Shown here in pieces: positions 44,041-52,303 of a stretch of 64,000 nt of DNA. A model generated the notes under the pieces. That model saw nothing but the letters and a program-made list of their open reading frames with translations, was not told the DNA's origin and did no database searches. The position numbers and the translations under genes were made by a program. The first letter of the stretch is position 1; the number at the start of each line of letters is the position of its first letter. The DNA is from Sneathiella marina (GTDB lineage: Bacteria; Pseudomonadota; Alphaproteobacteria; Sneathiellales; Sneathiellaceae), in contig NZ_CP098747.1 of the NCBI RefSeq assembly GCF_023746535.1, forward strand, positions 1,246,364-1,310,363, read 5' to 3'.

Positions 44041-46179
44041 ATGGCAAGAAAAAGAAAATTCAAAGGGATTAAATTCAGTATCAGTTTAACAGCAGGGGCG
44101 GTCTCTCTTGTTGCGGTCGCAAGTGGGCTTGTTGCGTTATCAAACTATTATCAGGTGACGAACTTCGCGAAAATTGAAACCGAAAGACAAATGGATGAAG
44201 CAACGGAATATATATCGGAGCAAATCCAAGCCTTCATACGTCCTGTTTTACAAAGTATTGACCGCCTTACACGCGAAGATCCACACCTTTTATATGCTGA
44301 CGATATCAGAAATCGGTTTTTGCAGGTTACCGTTCCGACTCTAAATCTCAATGAACATATTCGGTCTATTTACATCGGCTATCCAAACGGCGACTTTTCA
44401 CAAGTGGTCTCCTTCACGGGGAAAAACGAGAAAAGCAGAAAAGTATACAATGCGAATGAAAACGCGAAATTCGCCTTTGTCACCATTCGGGATGATTCTG
44501 CAAATGAGAAAGTAAGGACAACCCAACCACTTTTAGAAAATGGTAGTCCCAGTCAAGTTGGATGGGCGCGCGCCGCGGACTATGATCCGAGGACGCGCCC
44601 CTGGTTTGGCCCAGCTGCAAAGTCGCCGGAACTGCAAAGAACGGGACCGTATGTTTTTAAAACGTCCAGATTACCGGGGATAACGTTCTCTAAATCAATG
44701 TTGGGAAATGATCCCGGAATCATTGGTGTTGATCTGGATTTGCAGACTATCCGGAGTTTTCTCAGAAAACTTAAAGTGACGCCAGGATCCCGGGTTGCCA
44801 TTACAACCGCTAATGGACTGATACTAGCCCATTCCGAAACCACGGGTGTAAGCATTTCGGAACAAGCGGACGGGCAAGATATTCTGTCTTTGATGACCTT
44901 GTCGGAAGCGGGAGATAATATTCTGAATTCAGTTCTCAGATCGTCGGAGGAGGCTGATTCTGATGCGCATGTTTTTGTTGAAGGAAAGGAGTATCTCTTT
45001 CGAAGTATTCCGCTCCAGCTTGGGGCAACGGAAGCAGTAGATAAGCGGATATTGCTAGCGGTTCCATGGGAAGAAATAGCCGCCGCCGCCACCAAGGCCC
45101 GCAATCAATCCTTAATTGTTGCCCTGGGGCTATGTGTTATCGTGATGCTGATCGCCTTGTATCTTGCGAAGAGACTGGCGAAGCCAATTGAAGCTTTAAC
45201 CGCAGAAGCCAATAAAATCAGCCGGCTGGACTTAAAGGACGATGTGGCGCTCAATTCACGTATTTCTGAGATACATGAATTGATGACGGCAACAAAAGCC
45301 ATGAAATCTGTTCTTGGTGTTTTCGGTAAATTTGTGCCTAAAACACTCGTAAAACAGTTGCTGCATTCAGGAACGGGTGGGGAACTCGGTGGCAAACGTC
45401 GCGACATGGTCATCATGTTTTGCGACATCAAGGATTTCACAAACATTGCTGAAGCCGCCGCATCTGAAGATTTGATGCGCCAATTGTCTGATTACCTGGA
45501 ATCCCAATCTAACGCCATTTTGGAGCATGCGGGGACAATTGATAAATATATCGGCGACTCGATAATGGCTTTTTGGAATGCGCCGCTTGAAGATCCGGAA
45601 ATGGAAAAGAACGCCTGTCTTGCTGTACTTGCTGCGAGAGAGAAATTGAAGGCGCAAAATCAGCAATGGCAAGCGGCAGGGGACCCGGTCTTTGTAACGA
45701 GGTACGGTTTGCACAAGGGAAATGTTATTGTTGGCAATGTCGGATCAACTGAAAGGTTGAACTACACAGTCATGGGATCTGAAGTTAATCTAGCGAGTCG
45801 GCTGGAAGGCCTCAACAAAGTTTTTGGTACGGAAATTCTGGCGTCCTCATCGGTTCAAGAAGCGGCCGGAGAAGAATTTCTCTGGCGCCCCGTGGGCCGG
45901 GTGGCACCAAAAGGTGTTAGCAAACCCGTTGTGATTTTTGAGCTGCTTGGCCTGCAAGACACAGATAACTCGGAGTCTTTGCAAATTGCGGAGAACTGGC
46001 AGGCACCATTCTCCTCCATTCGCAAAGGCGAGTGGCGTGCGGCAGCCCCCTTAATAGAAGAGTTTCTTCGGAAATGGCCGAATGATGGTGTGGCGGGTCA
46101 TTATTTGAAACGCGCAAAGTTCTACCTGGAAAACCCGGAGGCCGTTGGCGACGACACCGAATTTTTTGACGCAAAATAG
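44041..46179 (+). CDS. Membrane adenylate/guanylate cyclase with Cache sensor
   Basis: A 712-residue receptor cyclase. A first transmembrane helix near residues 15-35 is followed by a periplasmic Cache sensor (residues ~40-340, with DYDPRTRPWFGPA typical of dCache_1), a second helix near 355-375, a HAMP segment and a class III cyclase domain. Metal-binding Asp residues are in FCDIKDFT and YIGDSIMAFW, and LNYTVMGSEVNLASRLEG is the transition-state region. Adenylate cyclase is the more usual activity for this group. A small amine or acid ligand is likely for the sensor but unknown. No ribosome site is strong at the given ATG. Confidence 0.9.
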   Translation: MARKRKFKGIKFSISLTAGAVSLVAVASGLVALSNYYQVTNFAKIETERQMDEATEYISEQIQAFIRPVLQSIDRLTREDPHLLYADDIRNRFLQVTVPTLNLNEHIRSIYIGYPNGDFSQVVSFTGKNEKSRKVYNANENAKFAFVTIRDDSANEKVRTTQPLLENGSPSQVGWARAADYDPRTRPWFGPAAKSPELQRTGPYVFKTSRLPGITFSKSMLGNDPGIIGVDLDLQTIRSFLRKLKVTPGSRVAITTANGLILAHSETTGVSISEQADGQDILSLMTLSEAGDNILNSVLRSSEEADSDAHVFVEGKEYLFRSIPLQLGATEAVDKRILLAVPWEEIAAAATKARNQSLIVALGLCVIVMLIALYLAKRLAKPIEALTAEANKISRLDLKDDVALNSRISEIHELMTATKAMKSVLGVFGKFVPKTLVKQLLHSGTGGELGGKRRDMVIMFCDIKDFTNIAEAAASEDLMRQLSDYLESQSNAILEHAGTIDKYIGDSIMAFWNAPLEDPEMEKNACLAVLAAREKLKAQNQQWQAAGDPVFVTRYGLHKGNVIVGNVGSTERLNYTVMGSEVNLASRLEGLNKVFGTEILASSSVQEAAGEEFLWRPVGRVAPKGVSKPVVIFELLGLQDTDNSESLQIAENWQAPFSSIRKGEWRAAAPLIEEFLRKWPNDGVAGHYLKRAKFYLENPEAVGDDTEFFDAK

Positions 46180-46272
46180 GGTGCCGTCGGATAGCGCAAC
46201 AATATTTGCTAAACCCATTAAGTTGACGGCAATAGAGAGGACCCAACAATGAGTTTTAATATTTGAAACCGC

Positions 46273-46590
46273 CTACATCTCCATATCCATTGCTTCAGCG
46301 ACTTCAATTGATCCACCTGCATCGATATGTGGGCAGGATTGCGCCATGACAACAGCAGCATCAATTGTCTCGGCCTGGAGTATTGTGATACCGGCGAGAG
46401 GGTTTGCGCCGCCCCCATTTTCGATGCCGGCCGAGCTAACAGTTTTGGACGCTCCGACGGGCATTCCCGGGTCAACGACAGCATCTCCCAAGCTTTCGCT
46501 CCATTGTTTCCAGGCTACCATATGATTAGCCCCGTCTTCTTTGGTGTCGAATTGCGGGCTTCCATGATAGGCGAGTACGAATTTAGGCAT
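46273..46590 (-). CDS. YCII-like domain protein
   Basis: A 105-residue protein that begins MPKFVLAYHGSPQ, with a later ILQAETIDAAVVMAQSCPHID, the pattern of YCII/DGPF-domain proteins. Some of these are involved in aromatic degradation or regulation. AGGAGTTTCTTAC lies right before the start at 46590. It is divergent from a TetR gene with a perfect operator between them. Confidence 0.8.
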   Translation of the reverse strand: MPKFVLAYHGSPQFDTKEDGANHMVAWKQWSESLGDAVVDPGMPVGASKTVSSAGIENGGGANPLAGITILQAETIDAAVVMAQSCPHIDAGGSIEVAEAMDMEM

Positions 46591-46636
46591 GTAAGAAACT
46601 CCTGATTTTAAAAATAAGATCATCTTTATGGCACGC

Positions 46637-46666
46637 ATTTAAATATGTTAAAGATCATATTTAAAT
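46637..46666. promoter_or_regulatory. TetR operator between YCII-like gene and tetR
   Basis: ATTTAAATATG (46637-46647) and CATATTTAAAT (46656-46666) are perfect 11-base inverted arms with an 8-base centre, 36 bases before the TetR start and 47 bases before the YCII-like start. Confidence 0.7.
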
Positions 46667-46701
46667 TATCGATATAGTTTCTGGAAATAGGAGGTAAATT
46701 C

Positions 46702-47298
46702 ATGCCCTATAGTGCAGAGCATAAAGAAAAGACACATGCCAAAATCATTGAAACAGCGCGGATTCTTTTCAATAGATATGGATTTCACAAAGTCACCATC
46801 GATATGGTTATGGCAGAGGCCGGCCTGACGCGCGGTGGCTTCTATAATCATTTCAGGAACAAAGAAGCCCTGTTCGAAGCGGCGGTCTCAAGCTTCTTGA
46901 TGGGTAGAGGTGCCCGCTGGAGATCTGAAGCGGGTATCGACATGACAGATCTTAAGCCGGAAATGGCACAGCATATGATTGATGCCTATCTTTCCTCAGA
47001 TCATCTGGGCGATCTTGATGGTCAATGCCCAATGATTGCTTTGCCAACCGATGTAGCCCGTTCAAGTCCCGAAGTCCAAAATTCATTTCAGGAACTTTTG
47101 AACGCAATGGTTTGGTTGTTTGAAAATAGTATTGCCGACAATGAAAATGACCATCGACAAAAGGCATTGTCTCTCAGCGCACTCTGTGTTGGGGGCATGG
47201 TATTGGCCCGAACGCTCCCCGATTCCGAACTGGCTGAGGATATTCGTATGGCTGCGCAAGACACGGCAAAGCAATTGATGGATGCGAAAGCGTTTTAG
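46702..47298 (+). CDS. TetR-family regulator of the YCII-like gene
   Basis: A 198-residue regulator. The helix-turn-helix (TIDMVMAEAGLTRGGFYNHFRNKEALFEAAV, residues ~32-62) is of the AcrR/TetR_N type. AGGAGG lies right before the ATG. The C-terminal domain contains a CPMIAL segment and one more cysteine. The perfect inverted repeat in the divergent gap is the likely binding site. Confidence 0.9.
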   Translation: MPYSAEHKEKTHAKIIETARILFNRYGFHKVTIDMVMAEAGLTRGGFYNHFRNKEALFEAAVSSFLMGRGARWRSEAGIDMTDLKPEMAQHMIDAYLSSDHLGDLDGQCPMIALPTDVARSSPEVQNSFQELLNAMVWLFENSIADNENDHRQKALSLSALCVGGMVLARTLPDSELAEDIRMAAQDTAKQLMDAKAF

Positions 47299-47316
47299 AA
47301 ACTTGAATATTTCGGC

Positions 47317-47751
47317 TTAGGGAGCCGGAGGCGCAGATTGAGCTCGATTGCCGCGCAGAAATGAGATGATATCAAGCGCGTCAATAATCAAACAGATTGT
47401 GCCGATGGCACAAGCTGCTATTAGCCAGGTAAAGTAGTTTCCGGCGGATGAGCCACTAAATAGATCTGCATAAATAAGGGCCATAGGTAGCAGCCATGGT
47501 ATATGTGCCACTCCCATGGCCTTCGTGATACCCATTTTCATATGCATCCACCCCATGATCATACCACCCAGTAAAAACGCGGCGACCATCCATTTTGCGG
47601 TGGAGTGCTGGAGAAAAAACAACGGCGCGAAAAACATTACAGCCATCAAGACTAAAACCCATAATCTCACCCATAAAGGCGTGTGTAGAAAAAGATCGCG
47701 GACGAAATACCATGAGGTGAAACTAAGAAATGTCTTCATTATGTTACCCAT
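47317..47751 (-). CDS. Hypothetical four-helix membrane protein
   Basis: The 144-residue product is strongly hydrophobic, with about four transmembrane segments (around residues 27-45, 53-70, 80-98 and 105-128) and a short Pro-rich end (SAPPAP). I do not recognise the family. It runs convergent to the TetR gene with only an 18-base gap, and lies 60 bases downstream of the desulfhydrase-family gene on the same strand. ATGs at 47751 and 47739 are both possible, with no strong ribosome site for either. Confidence 0.65.
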   Translation of the reverse strand: MGNIMKTFLSFTSWYFVRDLFLHTPLWVRLWVLVLMAVMFFAPLFFLQHSTAKWMVAAFLLGGMIMGWMHMKMGITKAMGVAHIPWLLPMALIYADLFSGSSAGNYFTWLIAACAIGTICLIIDALDIISFLRGNRAQSAPPAP

Positions 47752-47811
47752 TTTATTGAAACCGGTAAGAGTTGCGGTTGCTTTTCCGGCGCCTGGTTAC
47801 CTTACCTTCAC

Positions 47812-48849
47812 TTATGCAAGATCATCCATATAGGCAAAAATCGCCGGCGCACCACCCGTATGAATGAAGAGCAGGGATTGGCTGGTATCTAGAGATTTTG
47901 CCCGATGGATAAATCCTGCCATTGCTTTTCCCGTATATGTTGGATCCAGAATTAAGGCTTCGGTGCGGGCGCAAAGTTTAATGGCATCAACGCAATCTTT
48001 CCCGGCCTGTCCATACCCTGGTTCTAAAAATGCGTCATCAAGAACGATATCTGAGTTGACGACGGGGTTTTCAATATCCAGCATTGTTGCAATCTCTCGG
48101 CACTTATCGCTGATGCGCGACATCTGGTCACCCTTGGCCCGGCGGACGCAAATACCTGTCACCCCGATATTTGAGCCAAGCGCCCGTAAGCCAAAAAGTA
48201 ATCCGCTATGGGTGGCGCCACTGCCGGAGGCGACAACAATTTCATCAATTTCTAATTGTTGCCTGTCAAGTTGCTCTAATATTTCTTGAGCAGCGACAAC
48301 ATAGCCCAAAGCACCTAGCGGTGGATGCTCCGGGCTTAGAGGTATAATATATGGCGTTTTACCGTCAACTCTCAATTCATTGGCGATAGTTTGTAGCTGT
48401 TGGTCTGCACCGTATTCGTCTTCCCCGACAGGGTAGCTATGCATGGTCGCCCCCAAGAGGTGATCTAGAAAGACGTTTCCGGATTTATGGTAATCAGAAT
48501 TGCTTTTCTTGACCCGTTCCTCCAACTGGATGTGACAGTCCATGCCGAGCTTACGGGCCCCTGCGGCAGCTAACCGGACAAAATTTGACTGAACCGCACC
48601 AGTGATCAAAATTGTGTCTGCCTGTTGTGTGATCGCTTCACCAAGGTAGAATTCCAATTGACGCACCTTGTTTCCGCCAAAGGTTAATTCGGTACAATCA
48701 TCTCGTTTTATAAACAGGTTAGCCGAAGTATTTAAAGTTTTTTCTAAATTGAGCATGGCTTCCAAGGGAGGTATTCCCGAAAAAAGCCGGGTGCGCGGGA
48801 GGTCATAAAGCCGTCCAAGATTTTGAACAGGAAGAATAGGTGATGTCAT
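47812..48849 (-). CDS. D-cysteine desulfhydrase/ACC deaminase-family PLP enzyme, possible cysteate sulfo-lyase
   Basis: A PLP enzyme of 345 residues. The cofactor lysine is K61 in LTFGGNKVRQLEF, and the active-site Ser-Asn pair is in GAVQSNFVRL (88-90). Family members normally have His or Gln where Phe90 stands, so substrate choice may differ. The family includes D-cysteine desulfhydrase, ACC deaminase and the L-cysteate sulfo-lyase CuyA, which also releases sulfite and ammonia. The neighbouring TauE/SafE exporter, 13 bases upstream, argues for a sulfite-releasing reaction. That is an inference. Confidence 0.85.
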   Translation of the reverse strand: MTSPILPVQNLGRLYDLPRTRLFSGIPPLEAMLNLEKTLNTSANLFIKRDDCTELTFGGNKVRQLEFYLGEAITQQADTILITGAVQSNFVRLAAAGARKLGMDCHIQLEERVKKSNSDYHKSGNVFLDHLLGATMHSYPVGEDEYGADQQLQTIANELRVDGKTPYIIPLSPEHPPLGALGYVVAAQEILEQLDRQQLEIDEIVVASGSGATHSGLLFGLRALGSNIGVTGICVRRAKGDQMSRISDKCREIATMLDIENPVVNSDIVLDDAFLEPGYGQAGKDCVDAIKLCARTEALILDPTYTGKAMAGFIHRAKSLDTSQSLLFIHTGGAPAIFAYMDDLA

Positions 48850-48862
48850 ATGTGATACCTTT

Positions 48863-49603
48863 CTAAATGCTGGAGGCGAAGAGGATTGCGGCCGTCAGGA
48901 GAAGGATGACAATAATTAGCCAAGAAAAAACACGCTCTGTGAGCCAATTCACTATCAAGCTTCCGGCATATATCCCGGCGATCGTAGCGGGTACTAGTTT
49001 AAGACAGGTCCACAAAGTGGTGCTTTCGACACCGGCAAACGGGATCTGGAATAATAATGCCGCACCGTAGGAAAATACGAATAAAGTCAGTGTCGTCGCC
49101 CGGACAACCTGTTTCTCGATCCCTGTAGCTGACATCCAGGCTGCGACAACAGGACCCGGCATGGCCAGGCTGCTGCTCATCAAACCGGAAGCAACCCCTG
49201 TAACAAGAGCTCCGCGTTTGGATGGTGCAGCTGCTGCCGGTCTCGTTCTCATGATATTGTTTCGGATAACGAGGAGGGCGGTTAGGGAGATGGCAGCGCC
49301 GGCGAGAAGTTTTAGCATCACCACATTCACATTCAGGAAAATCAGAAGCCCCAAAGGTAGACCAAGGACCGAGCCGATAAGAAGCTGGAAAAGAATGGTT
49401 TTATTAATCTCAAGCCGAATGCTGCGTACGAGCAATACAGCGATGAGCAGATTCAAAATGATGCTAATCTGGATGGAGCTGTTATTGTTGAGTACTAGTA
49501 ACATGATGGGGCCGGCAATCACACCAAATCCGATCCCAGTCGCCGATTGCAAAGCGGCGGCAAAGAAGACAGTGATGCTTAGCGTGATCAAGATGGGTTC
49601 CAT
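48863..49603 (-). CDS. TauE/SafE-family anion exporter
   Basis: A 246-residue membrane protein with about seven hydrophobic segments in the TauE/SafE pattern (AAALQSATGIGFGVIAGPIMLL; VTGVASGLMSSSLAMPGPVVAAW). Characterised members export sulfite, sulfoacetate or related anions. It is immediately upstream of the desulfhydrase-family gene and probably cotranscribed, and a divergent-looking LysR gene follows further upstream on the same strand. The ATG at 49603 is chosen over an upstream TTG at 49630. Confidence 0.88.
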   Translation of the reverse strand: MEPILITLSITVFFAAALQSATGIGFGVIAGPIMLLVLNNNSSIQISIILNLLIAVLLVRSIRLEINKTILFQLLIGSVLGLPLGLLIFLNVNVVMLKLLAGAAISLTALLVIRNNIMRTRPAAAAPSKRGALVTGVASGLMSSSLAMPGPVVAAWMSATGIEKQVVRATTLTLFVFSYGAALLFQIPFAGVESTTLWTCLKLVPATIAGIYAGSLIVNWLTERVFSWLIIVILLLTAAILFASSI

Positions 49604-49727
49604 TAGGGTATCTTGTTGTGTTGATTGCAAAATAACAATCTAAATTTAGTCCGGTTTGTGCGGGTGCAAAAGAAAATGAGGAATTGCCGAATTTAACAGG
49701 AGCGGGTTTTGAGAGGTCGCGGTCAAC

Positions 49728-50642
49728 TTAATAGATTTTATTTTCACAAGCAGAGATAATCCAGTCTCTAGTCAGCTGCGCTTGCGAACTTAACGCCTTA
49801 TGTCGTGACCAGACAAGATAAAACCCCAATCCGGTTTCCCAAGACCAATCCCTGCGGCCAGCCAGCAAACCTTGCTCGATCAGTGGATCTGTAAGATGTT
49901 TCCATCCGAATGCGAAACCTTCGCCAGCTATGGCGGCCTGTAGGACAAGGGCATAGTCGTTTAGTCTTATAGTCGAGGATGTATCAATATTGGCAACTCC
50001 AAAATGAGCAAACCAATCTTTCCATGTCGGCCGTTCGCGGATGGGTTCTTCTAAATGGATTAACCGTTCATGTTGCAGGTTGGAAATTGTTTTTAAGTTG
50101 ACTGCTGTATGCATCACGCTTGGATTTGCAATAGGATAAATTACTTCGCTGGCGATCATGGTTGAGTGACAATCCTCCCAGACACCACTCCCTCGTCTAA
50201 TCGCGAGGTTAATATTCTCTGCGTCGATATTAGGTTCATGATCGCTGGTTTGGAGGCGAAGATCGATCCCCGGAAAATGCTCCCGCAAATCATGCAGTCG
50301 TGGCATCATCCAGTAAAAATTAAAAGCGGAAGAGGCGTTTAATGTAACCTGATTACTCTGACCGCTCGCATGCAGCTTTTGCGCCGACGCCAGCATTCCA
50401 TCAAGTGCTTTCGATACATCGACAAAAAATCTCTGGCCGGAACTGGTCAGAGAAACTTTTTTATGGCCGCGCTCGAATAACAAAACGCCCAGGCTATTCT
50501 CCAGTTGTTTGATGGCAGCACTGACAGCCGGTTGCTGAACATTCAGTTCCCGCGCAGCCTGGGTGAAGGAGGCATGTCGGGCGGCAGCTTCGAAAACAAT
50601 CAAATGCCGCGGAGATGAGGCCAATTTCCAGAGTTCTTGCAT
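49728..50642 (-). CDS. LysR-family regulator, GcvA-like
   Basis: A 304-residue regulator with an N-terminal helix-turn-helix (ASFTQAARELNVQQPAVSAAIKQLE) and an effector domain beginning near residue 90. The subfamily includes GcvA, a regulator of glycine cleavage. It is divergent from the MttB-family gene, with a 91-base gap, so it probably controls the methylated-amine genes at 50734-54754. The same-strand exporter and desulfhydrase genes are a second possible target. Confidence 0.9.
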   Translation of the reverse strand: MQELWKLASSPRHLIVFEAAARHASFTQAARELNVQQPAVSAAIKQLENSLGVLLFERGHKKVSLTSSGQRFFVDVSKALDGMLASAQKLHASGQSNQVTLNASSAFNFYWMMPRLHDLREHFPGIDLRLQTSDHEPNIDAENINLAIRRGSGVWEDCHSTMIASEVIYPIANPSVMHTAVNLKTISNLQHERLIHLEEPIRERPTWKDWFAHFGVANIDTSSTIRLNDYALVLQAAIAGEGFAFGWKHLTDPLIEQGLLAGRRDWSWETGLGFYLVWSRHKALSSQAQLTRDWIISACENKIY

Positions 50643-50733
50643 AAGCTGAAATTATCCAATTAATCAATTTTTTCAAGCATCACAACAATTGTTTCATAGT
50701 GTAGCATAATTTAAATTACATAAAGGGGAAACG

Positions 50734-52254
50734 ATGGCACGTCGTTCAAGAGCCTCACGGGATCGCAAAATTGCGGCGGTTGGTATTCCGGCGTCGCCGC
50801 ATATTCGGCGATGTTTGCCTTTTTATGATATTTTGGACGATGAGCAGCTTGTAAAGTTGGAGGCCCAGGTAAATTGGCTCATCGAAGAAGTTGGCGTCGC
50901 CTTTCGAGATGATCCGGAAGCGCTTAAGATCTGGAAACAGGCCGGCGCTAAAATAGATGGGGATATTATTCGTGCTCCGGCGGACTGGGTGCGAAATCTG
51001 TGTCGACAGGCCCCAAGAGAATTTACCCAGCTTGCGCGCAATCCTGAACGCTCTGTGAAAATTGGCGGATCCAATCAAGTATTTGCACCCATTTACGGAG
51101 CGCCATTTGTACGAGATTTAAAAGGAGGGCGCCGGTATGGAGACATGCAAAGTTTCGAGAATCTGGTCAAGCTTACCTATATGCATCCGAATTTGCATCA
51201 CGGAGGATTTGTAACTTGCGAGCCTTGCGATGTGCCGGTTTCCAAGCGGCATTTGGATATGCTGTATGCGCATATGACTTTGAGTGACAAGCCGCATCTT
51301 GGTGCCATAACGGAAAAGTCGCGAGCTCAAGACAGCGTTGATATGGCGGAAATCGTATTTGGCAAGGAGGTGATGGAAAACAACTGCGTCATTCTTGGAA
51401 ACGTCAATACCAATTCTCCGATGCTCGTTGATAAAGTGGTGACGGAAGCAATTCAGGTATATTGCGCGCGCGGTCAGGGGATCATCGTTGCACCTTTTAT
51501 CCTAAGCGGCGCCATGGGGCCGGCATCGACAACAGCGTCTGTTACCCAAGCCATGGCGGAAGCCTTGATGGTCTGTGCTTTTTCCCAACTGGTGAAGCCG
51601 GGGGCGCCTTTTATCCTTGGTAATTTTCTGTCTTCCATGTCGCTGAAATCAGGCGCCCCGACATTTGGCATGCCCGAGCCGGTTCTGAGCAATTATGTCA
51701 TCGGGCAGCTTGCCCGTCGCGCTGGATTACCACTACGTTGTGGCGGCTCACTGACGGCGGCAAAAATAGAGGATGCCCAAGCGGCATATGAATCAGCTGA
51801 TTCCATGCATTCGACCATGCTGGCAGGAGCTAATTATGTATTGCATGCCGCGGGTTGGCTTGAAGGTGGACTTTGTACCGGATTTGAGAAGCTTATCATG
51901 GATGCGGATCGATTGGGGAGCTACCAGAAAATACTTGGGCAAGGGTTGGATGTCTCAGATGAGGCATTTGCTCGGGATGCATATGGTGAAGTTGACCCCG
52001 GCGGCCATTTTCTTGGATCAGGTCATACCATGAGAAACTACCAGACCGCATTTTATGAAGCCACGCTGTCTGATAGTGAAAATGTCGAAAGCTGGGAGGA
52101 GCGAGGCTCTACCGATATGCGCATGCGCGCTTTTGAGAAATGGACCACCATGCTGACCGAATATCAACCTCCAAAAATGGAGGAAAGCGTCCGCGACGCC
52201 TTGCAGGACTTTATTGCGAGACGGAAAGAGGAACTTCCGGACGCGTGGTATTAG
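50734..52254 (+). CDS. Trimethylamine methyltransferase-family protein (MttB family, no pyrrolysine)
   Basis: A TIM-barrel methyltransferase-family protein of 506 residues. The family transfers methyl groups from quaternary or tertiary amines to a corrinoid protein; recognisable segments are GGFVTCEPCDVPVSKRHLDM and AAGWLEGGLCTGFEKLIMDADRLG. There is no internal amber codon, so it is a non-pyrrolysine member like glycine-betaine-type enzymes. No corrinoid protein or reactivase gene is in the window. The basic N-terminus MARRSRASRDRK is unusual. The next gene encodes a demethylating flavoprotein, so a methylated amine is the likely substrate. Confidence 0.9.
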   Translation: MARRSRASRDRKIAAVGIPASPHIRRCLPFYDILDDEQLVKLEAQVNWLIEEVGVAFRDDPEALKIWKQAGAKIDGDIIRAPADWVRNLCRQAPREFTQLARNPERSVKIGGSNQVFAPIYGAPFVRDLKGGRRYGDMQSFENLVKLTYMHPNLHHGGFVTCEPCDVPVSKRHLDMLYAHMTLSDKPHLGAITEKSRAQDSVDMAEIVFGKEVMENNCVILGNVNTNSPMLVDKVVTEAIQVYCARGQGIIVAPFILSGAMGPASTTASVTQAMAEALMVCAFSQLVKPGAPFILGNFLSSMSLKSGAPTFGMPEPVLSNYVIGQLARRAGLPLRCGGSLTAAKIEDAQAAYESADSMHSTMLAGANYVLHAAGWLEGGLCTGFEKLIMDADRLGSYQKILGQGLDVSDEAFARDAYGEVDPGGHFLGSGHTMRNYQTAFYEATLSDSENVESWEERGSTDMRMRAFEKWTTMLTEYQPPKMEESVRDALQDFIARRKEELPDAWY

Positions 52255-52303
52255 CAAACATAAATTGGAACCAATCATCGCAGAATAAATGCGGAGACTA
52301 GTA

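Noticed and set aside
46182-46231. TGCCGTC/GACGGCA inverted repeat after the cyclase gene as a terminator
   Set aside because: The arms are only 7 bases with a 36-base loop and no U-run follows.
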